NCBI GenBank assembly: GCA_019671135.1 | Contig: JAHRHY010000007.1 | Span: forward strand, 1,116,001 to 1,180,000 | Reading direction: 5' to 3' | Origin: Linnemannia hyalina | Lineage: Eukaryota > Mortierellomycota > Mortierellomycetes > Mortierellales > Mortierellaceae | DNA length: 64,000 nucleotides | Shown: positions 57,284 through 64,000 of the stretch, one piece after another | How positions within the stretch are numbered: position 1 is the first letter of the stretch | Layout: each line of letters opens with the position of its first letter | Position numbers and translations under genes: made by a program | Notes under the pieces: model-generated | What the model was told of the DNA's origin: nothing | What the model saw: only the letters and a program-made list of their open reading frames with translations | Database searches by the model: none

Positions 57284-60041
57284 ATGAGTGTCGCTGCCGA
57301 CCCATTCGGGTCCCCATCGACCAAGAGCACTACCACATCATCCTCTGCTACCTCCCTCAACACCCTCGCCAATGGTATAACACCCTCTCATTGCCCCCGC
57401 TTACTCATTTCCTTTTGTCTCTGCAAATTGAATATCAATGTACTCATCAACATTTTTGGAACCTTGCTTACTTGAAGCACCTTCGCCTAGACCCCCAAGA
57501 ACGATCAATCCTCCTGCGAAAGTGACAAGGCCAGAGTCTTCGCCCCAATTGCAATCTCAACTACTTCCTAACTCGACAGCAAAAGATACAACTGGAGCAC
57601 TAGCACCACCAGCAGAAACGAGACATGTAGATCAGACTGTAAAAGTTGAGTCTTGCTCTGTTTCAATCTCGCCTGTTATCCCTCTACAGGATTCCCCTAC
57701 ATCACAACCAAACGTCGACAACAACAAAAATGATAACAACAATGGCCATCAGCTCGCATTGAAGGTCGACACGCTCCGAAAGAACCCTCTCTGGCGCTCC
57801 CAATCCAGTCACGCACTCTTCAGTCCCAACCAACTCCATGGGGTCGTCGTCGAGTCCTTGAAAACACCTGTCAACACCAACCTCCCACACCATCAGCTAT
57901 CTTCTTCCCACAGTTTTGGCATTGGCGCTTCGTCATCCGGTCAAAACGATATTAACATCCATGGTGATCTGGTGTTTGAGCCAAACTCGCCAGATCAGAA
58001 GGGTATCCCTTGGATGCTTTACCGCCAACGATCGCAATCCACGGGCGCTATTTCTTCGTCGGGTTCGTCGATGAGATCGGGTGCTGGGATGGTGGCGGGT
58101 GCAGCGGCGAGTATGATTGCTTCGGCGTTTGGGAGCCATGTTCGATCGACGTTTGGATCTCAGGAGCGACAGCAGCAACACTACCAGCAGCAGCAGCAGG
58201 TGTTGGCGTCGGCTGGGTCGATTAAGACACCTCTTGGGTCGATGTTTGGGATCGATGCACTCTCCAGCCAGTCCCTCCCTACACCGGCACCAGCGCCGTT
58301 GGACAAGAAGGACGTCGAGGTCGAGATGAATCCCGCCGCAGAAGATGGAGAAGACATCAGGACTGAGCAGCCCAACGCGCCGTTGTCAGAGTGCAACGCT
58401 ACCCGCCAGTCGTCTTCGAGACCAGTCCTCTTGCCACCTTCCACTCCAGTATCGACCATATCCTCTGGGATCGCCGTACCCCTTACCACCGCCACAGGAG
58501 GAGGGCCGTGGTCGGATGATGATGACCAATCCTCATCGGCGTCTACAGATACGGAATTGGAGGCGGATGACCAAGCCGGAAGCTTGCACGTCCATCGACC
58601 AGCGCGTCGTACCAATAGCGGTCGCACTGGTGGCAAGAGCCATTACTCGGCTTACCGTCGACGTATCCAAAGCATCAGTCAATTGCAGAACCTTCAACTT
58701 GACCAGCAGCAGGAAAATCAGCGACAACAAAGCCATCAACCACAAGCAGTCCAGCAGCAACATGAGCAGAAACAGAGCAGCTTGTACGACTTTAACCACC
58801 CTGACGTTGATGACTCAACGTCCTCAATCCTGGCCATTAGCACTGCAAGTTTGGCGACCGCGAAACGAAACACTCAAGAGATGGACGGTACACACTCTAT
58901 GCACTTTTTCAACCGCCACCTCCAACGCGTCCAACAACAAGTCAATGGAAGTTATGGAAGACGACCATCAGGGCATGCAATGGACGCTAGTAGCCCCTCG
59001 ACCTTCTCCAGCGCGACCATGTCCCCTGCCTCGTGCACCACCACAACTTCGATGCATTCTGCCATGACTGCTGGGTCTGATACGACCTCGTATGCTTCAA
59101 GCACCACCTCGGGCATCTCTGGGACTACCTCTTCTTCTGTCTATACGCTGTCGTCCTCGGATCCATCCGAGATATCCATCACTCGTACCACGACTGCCTT
59201 ATCACAGTCGTCGACACTTTGTGGAAATACGGCTGCTACTTCTTCGAACAACAAGATCCCGCTCCGCGCGCGAGGCGTGCGCCGATTCATCCGCTGGACC
59301 CACCTCGACGTATCTTTCCGCCCATTTTCATCCTCAACTCCGGAACACTCTGAGAAATCAGGAGTCAAGCGGGACGCAAGCTCTACTACTCCACTCCAAG
59401 AAATCTCCAGTCGCGAAAACCGGTTCTACGGCAAAGGCCAACCCACCTCTAGCAGCAACACCACATCTCTTCACGGCCCACCTCGCAGGAACGGCAAAAA
59501 GGGTCCCAAACGGCCCGACGCAAAAGCCTTCTTCTCCAACGAGCGTACCTATATGCACTGGATAAAATTCGGTCTCCTCCTCGGTTCCATGGCCCTCACC
59601 CTGTTGAGCTTTGGAAAGTCCATGGGTATGCAAGTGGGGCTGTTTTTGGTCCTGGTAGCCATGTCGTCGTTGGTGTATGCGACGACGATTTTCCATTTGA
59701 GGGATCGGTGGATGAAGCAGTTTAGGCTGGATGTGTTGTACTATGATCGTGTGGGGCCTTCGGTTCTGTTTATGGCGCTCTTTGTCGCCTTTGCCACCAA
59801 TGTTGCCCGTAAGTTATACTTTTTTTTTCTTCTCTCCCTCTCTCCTCGCTGTGCTGTGCTTTGCCCCTTTGCTAAAACTGAAAGTTGCAAAAAAAAAAAA
59901 AAAAAAAAAAGGCTAACTAACTGATTCTTTCTATCGCTTGACTATTTGCTAGTAACGGTGTTCAAGTTGATGAGTGAGGATGGCAGCGATGACGGCCACA
60001 ACTTTTACAATGGCTACCAAGATGGACCATTGGATATCTAA
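57284..60041 (+). CDS. DUF202/VTC-type membrane protein with giant disordered N-terminus
   Basis: Three exons, 57284-57374, 57478-59808 and 59953-60041, in frame, 836 residues. Residues 1 to about 710 are low complexity (Ser, Thr, Gln, with poly-Gln stretches near 58160 and 58700-58780). The membrane domain begins FFSNERTYMHWIKFGLLLGS, the NERT signature of DUF202 as found at the end of VTC polyphosphate polymerase subunits and in Vtc1. Three hydrophobic helices follow (MALTLLSFG, VGLFLVLVAMSSLVYATTIF, VLFMALFVAFATNVA), then a short acidic tail. No SPX or polymerase catalytic segment is visible. The short first exon was chosen because MSVAADPFGS splices in frame; the main frame itself is open from 57438. 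Confidence 0.82.
59889..59910. repeat. A22 homopolymer in intron
   Basis: Run of 22 A in the last intron of the DUF202 gene. Length is likely to be unreliable. Confidence 0.85.
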
Positions 60042-60357
60042 TCTTTTCCCGCTTCCCCGCGTCCAGTACCCAATTGAACAATAATGAACAAATGAATAGC
60101 ATCGCATGAATAAAAGCTAATGCCACGACGACCAAGGTCTCTTGTTTTGTTGTGTAGGATGAAAATTTTCGTTTTATTTTGTACAGTTTTTTTTTTTTTT
60201 TTTTGCTTGCAAAAAGGTTGTTAAACAAACATACAGAAAACAGCATGCAAATCCAACAGGGGTATCGGTAAGAAAAAAAAAAAGGGAATGTCTACAAAGG
60301 AAGCAGATACAAAGAAAACAATAAAAACAAAATGACAAAGAACTAGCTGACATTCCC
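60042..60357. other. Convergent 3' region with T18 run
   Basis: 316 bases between convergent stops. It holds AATAAA-like signals on both strands and a T18 run (60187-60204). No gene seen. Confidence 0.5.
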
Positions 60358-63300
60358 TTACAGGGACAAGTACTCGTCCCAGTCGACATAATAGTACTTG
60401 CCCATGAGGCTGGTACTGTTCCTGGGCGAGCTCTGCCGTTTGAAAGCTGCAGAGTTCGGATTCACAGTCTCCTGGCTGGCCATCGACGAGATCGATTCCT
60501 TGGCTGCATGGGTTCGCCTCGTCGTATCCGTCGCCGTCAAGGATGGACTTGCCAGAGCCAGCTCGGACGAAAGTGGGGATGACATGTGGGGTGTTGTGGA
60601 GGTTGTTCCTGGAGCACGTCCCATGTTGTAGATGGGTCCCGTTGCAATCGGCTCGTGTGAAGACGACGACCCGGCCGACAAAAGGGCGCCTCCAAGACTG
60701 CTCAGATCCAACCACCAGCTGCTGACCTTCTTCAGCTTCCGCCTCCTCACACCATGAGCCTTAGTCACATAGTACCAATAGTCCTCATCCTGCGTCCATT
60801 CGTGGTGCTCAGGCAGATGATCCGAATCATTGTACGTCTGCAAGAGCACCAGTTCCATAGGCAAGGCGTGCGGTGGCGGTGTGAACATCAATGGCGCCGA
60901 TGTAGCACCATTACGAGCTCGAGCTGTCGAGGATTCAGGAGACTCTGGTTCCATCTGTTTGAACTCTCCATCGTTGGTGTCAAACGGGCTCACGTTCCTC
61001 TCTGTTGTGACCATCGATGCCTGAAGATACAGAGCGGAGTGCGTCATCGTCGTCGGTGTCTTCTCGTACTCGACATTCGCTTCCCTGCCGTCGTCGTCGG
61101 TATCCAGGTAGTTTCCGTCTGTAAGCGTGCTCTCATACAATGCCTGCATCGTCATCGTCACGCTGAGCGGTGAGTCGGATAGAGGTCGATCGCCTTTCAA
61201 TGGAGCTAGCCGCGAGTCTATGTCCCTGTGGTGATCCCGATCCCTGCCAAACGAAATTACTCCTCCACCATTTCCACCTCCATGATTCCCTAGTCGAGAA
61301 AGGTGTCTCAATTGATCCACTTGTGCCGGGTCCGTTTCCAGAACATCCAGACCGGTGATGGCGCGAGACATGTTGGGTGTAGAGGCGTGTCTCTGAAGGG
61401 TAGGTCTTGCCCGCAGACTTGAAGAAGGTGTACCCGCCGATCGCGGTGGGATTCTAGGACTCCTGGGTGCATCATGCTGCTGATTGTAGCGGGAAAGGTC
61501 TCTTGGTCCTTGTGAGACCATTGAATCTCCCGTTTTTTGTGACCAAATAAGCGGCGTCTCGGCGGGCAGCAATAGAGAAGGAGTTGGGGTCAGAGAGGAC
61601 TGTGCGGTCTGGCTTTTGTTGGTGATGCTGTTACTACTGTTGCTGTTGTGGATTTTCCCATGGCCGACGGGGAGTGCAGGAAGAGGAGAAGACGTATGAG
61701 TGGAGGATGAAGGAGGAGGAGAGGGAGTTGACAGGATGCGTAAAGGGGAAGGGACAGGTGTCGAGGGTCGAGAGTTGACGGGGGTATCTTGAGGTGATGT
61801 GATGGGACTGAACGCTGAGAATTTGGATGTGTGGTTGGGGGTGCTGGCATTGTGACAACTGTAGAGGTTGAACGATCTCCGCTGCTTTTCCTTGCTCTCC
61901 TTTGCGTTGTTGCTGCTGGAGGTGGGTGAGGCGATGGAAGAGGCTGATAGCGGTCGTTGTGGCTGATGTTGGCGGGATTGCTGCGGAGATGATGGCGGGA
62001 GTTGAGGCAACTCTTTCCTGCGGCCCTTGTTGTGGATGACGAGCACTTCTTGAAGGTTCTCGAGTTCGTTGTCGGGCAATTGACCTGTCAGGAGCAATTG
62101 TTCTCTGAGAGACTTGCAGGCAGGGCAGGTGCACAGTCGATGCGCGGTGGTCGGGTAATGATAATACGCCGAGGGTGGCAAAAGCGACTTTGAGACTCTC
62201 TTGATTACATACTGAGGGCCAACGATACGATTACCAATAGGAGGAAACAGACACCACGTTAGCGTCGATGCGAGAGAAACAAAGACATCAATGTGAACCC
62301 TGCTATCCTGACAGCGATCCTACTTGAAGAAAAGTGAGTCTCCTTACCTTCTTGCCATTGGCCCTGGAGATCACAGTGATGGTCCAGCTGTACTTCCCGA
62401 TTCCCCAGACAGCCTTGCCTTGACGAAAGCTCTCCTGATCGATCACATATTTGTCCAGAAGCGACTGAGGCAGCCTGATCGACATAAGGATAGAAGGGAA
62501 GGGCGAGTTGGCAAAGGGGTCAAGGGCTTGACGATGACCATTGGACGAGGTCGCAGGACTACTTCCATTGTGGTGGTGATAGAGGTGTTGTTGCTGTTTG
62601 CTGTCGTTGCCATGATTGTAGAGCAAAGGCTTGAAGGAAAATTTAAATCCAGAGCTGCCGGAAGAAGAACGGGCCGAAGAGGTGGAAACTATAGAAGTGG
62701 TTCGTGAAGCCTTGGTCTGGGCGCCGAGGCCGTGACCTGTGCTCGAACTCGAGCCCGACACTGGCCTGGTCTTGTACTCGCTCTCGCCCGTCGGGAACCT
62801 TTGTAGGCTGAGCTGACCCACTGATTCGGTGGTGCCTCCGCTCATTGACGTTGTTCTAGTCGTGACCGTGTTGGCGCTGCTGTTGTGGCTTCTCGTGGCA
62901 CTCCCACTGCCACTTGTCCCGCTGCCGTGGCCACTGCTGCTCCCACTGCTGTTGCTAGCGATACTCCGTCCTGACAATGATGACTGGGAGTGCATACTCT
63001 GCTGGGAGAGAGAGTTCACCCTTCCGCTGATCCTTGAGCCTGGACTGCTGAGGCCAAGGTGTTGGTGAGCATTGAGACTGTCGCTTCGACGAGGTTTGCC
63101 AGTCTCCTGGTCGGGAAAAGCAGAGGGAGAAAGAAGAAGGCTTGCCGACGCTGAGGCAGGCGAGGCCGGTAGTGGTTTGTCCAACAGTGAGACGGGGGTC
63201 GGAGAGGGCATGGGGGTATTGGATGATGTGTTGGTGGAGGTGGAGGATGTTGTCGGTTCTATACTATGGGGATTATTGACAACGGAGGCAAGATCATTGT

Positions 63301-63670
63301 CGTTCCCGCTGTGGATATGAATGTTGTTGTTGTTTCTGGTTTGGTTGTCGCTGTCGTTGTTGGGTTGGAGGATGAAATGGAAGGTTGGGGGTGGGACAAG
63401 TCGAGTGGAAGGAGGGGTAGTTGAAGAGGAGGGAGGAGAAGAGAATGTAGAAGGAGAGAAAGAAACAGAGGATCGGTGTGCTTTTGCCACTGTTGTTTTT
63501 TCTGTATCTTTCAAAGGCGAATCGGCAGTTGACGATGATAATGATGCCGATGAGACTGCGGAAGTTGTGGAGCGGGGGACTTCTGCAGGAGGCGTGGTCG
63601 AGAAGGAAGAAGAGGGTGTTGAAGGGAAAGTGTTGTTATCTGGCAGAGACTTTGAGGAGACGTTTCCCAT
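60358..63670 (-). CDS. Unrecognised, probably N-myristoylated protein with kinase N-lobe-like segment
   Basis: Two exons, 63670-62348 and 62211-60358, phase 0, 1058 residues. The N-terminus MGNVSSKS fits the myristoylation consensus (Gly2, Ser6), so membrane attachment is likely. Residues about 9-390 are Ser/Thr/Pro-rich and disordered. Around 408-450 a folded-looking segment spans the splice: FRQGKAVWGIGKYSWTITVI, then KKYVIKRVSK, which resembles the glycine loop and lysine strand of a protein kinase. It is followed by HRLCTCPACKSLREQLL and ENLQEVLVIHNKGRRKELPQ. No HRD or DFG motif follows. Near the end, EWTQDEDYWYYVTKAHGVRR and WWLDLSSLGG look conserved, and the last residues are KYYYVDWDEYLSL. 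The family is not known to me. Confidence 0.75.
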
Positions 63671-64000
63671 CTGGTGTGGTGTCAGTGAGGGTTTTTGTTT
63701 TGCGATATCAAAGCGAGCAATACACGGCGACGCTTCTTTTGGGATTTTATTCTTTTGGAGTGGTTATTTGGAGCCAGCTGTCGGGGTGGCAGAGAAAGTG
63801 GAGTGTGATGAGCAAGAGAGGAGTGTTGAAAGATGACAAATGAATCGGATGTGAAGAATAAAGGAAGAAAAAGAGAGAAGAAGAAGAATAAGAATGAAAG
63901 AAAGGAATGAGAAAGAAGGGATGCGACTGGAAGAAAGAAAAAGCGAAACGGGTTGGACGGAGAAACGAGCTCGCTCTTTCTCTCTCAAGAAAAGGAAAAA
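63671..64000. other. Promoter region of the myristoylated-protein gene
   Basis: Right edge of the window. The minus strand is pyrimidine-rich (63840-64000), like other leaders in this window. No coding segment recognised. Confidence 0.45.

Overview
The window is a eukaryotic, intron-rich nuclear segment from a filamentous fungus, most likely an early-diverging Mucoromycota lineage such as Mortierellomycota. That placement is an inference. It rests on many short GT-AG introns, pyrimidine-rich leaders in front of start codons, a CotH-type surface protein, small secreted GH16 enzymes, a WSC-domain membrane protein and a TTLL12-type protein. No tRNA, rRNA, CRISPR array or intact transposon was seen.

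Twenty-two protein genes can be supported. Left to right: a circularly permuted GTPase (GNL1-like, cut by the left edge), SCAMP, a WSC-domain sensor-like protein, endosulfine/Igo, an Mpv17/PMP22 membrane protein, NEMF/Rqc2, ketopantoate reductase, 3-hydroxyisobutyrate dehydrogenase, a holo-ACP synthase-type phosphopantetheinyl transferase, a TTLL12-like protein, fatty acid 2-hydroxylase, RNA polymerase subunit Rpb12, cytoplasmic dynein intermediate chain, Beclin/Atg6, Pex13, a protein kinase with a long disordered N-terminus, two tandem GH16 enzymes, the proteasome tether Sts1/Cut8, a CotH-family protein with a GPI-like tail, a DUF202/VTC-type membrane protein, and an unrecognised, probably myristoylated protein. 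Genes are compact from 1 to 38 kb. From 38 to 42.7 kb there is a long stretch without a recognisable gene, mostly the pyrimidine-rich leader of the kinase gene.

Most genes are housekeeping and do not form one system. Two local themes are visible. Between 18 and 22.5 kb, ketopantoate reductase (toward CoA), 3-hydroxyisobutyrate dehydrogenase (valine breakdown) and the phosphopantetheinyl transferase (which uses CoA) lie together. Between 47.8 and 56.6 kb, two GH16 enzymes and a CotH protein form a cell-surface group.

The strongest unusual signals are these. The first GH16 gene ends at a single TGA (followed by CTC), after which the same frame stays open for 117 codons and encodes an acidic and Asn-rich linker ending in a GPI-signal-like hydrophobic tail; this is a candidate for regulated readthrough. 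The 3-hydroxyisobutyrate dehydrogenase gene seems to need a 2-nucleotide microexon to keep its frame. The TTLL12-like protein carries an NAC-alpha-type UBA segment. The protein at the right end has an orphan kinase-like glycine loop and lysine strand without a visible C-lobe. Exon borders were read by eye from splice signals and frame.
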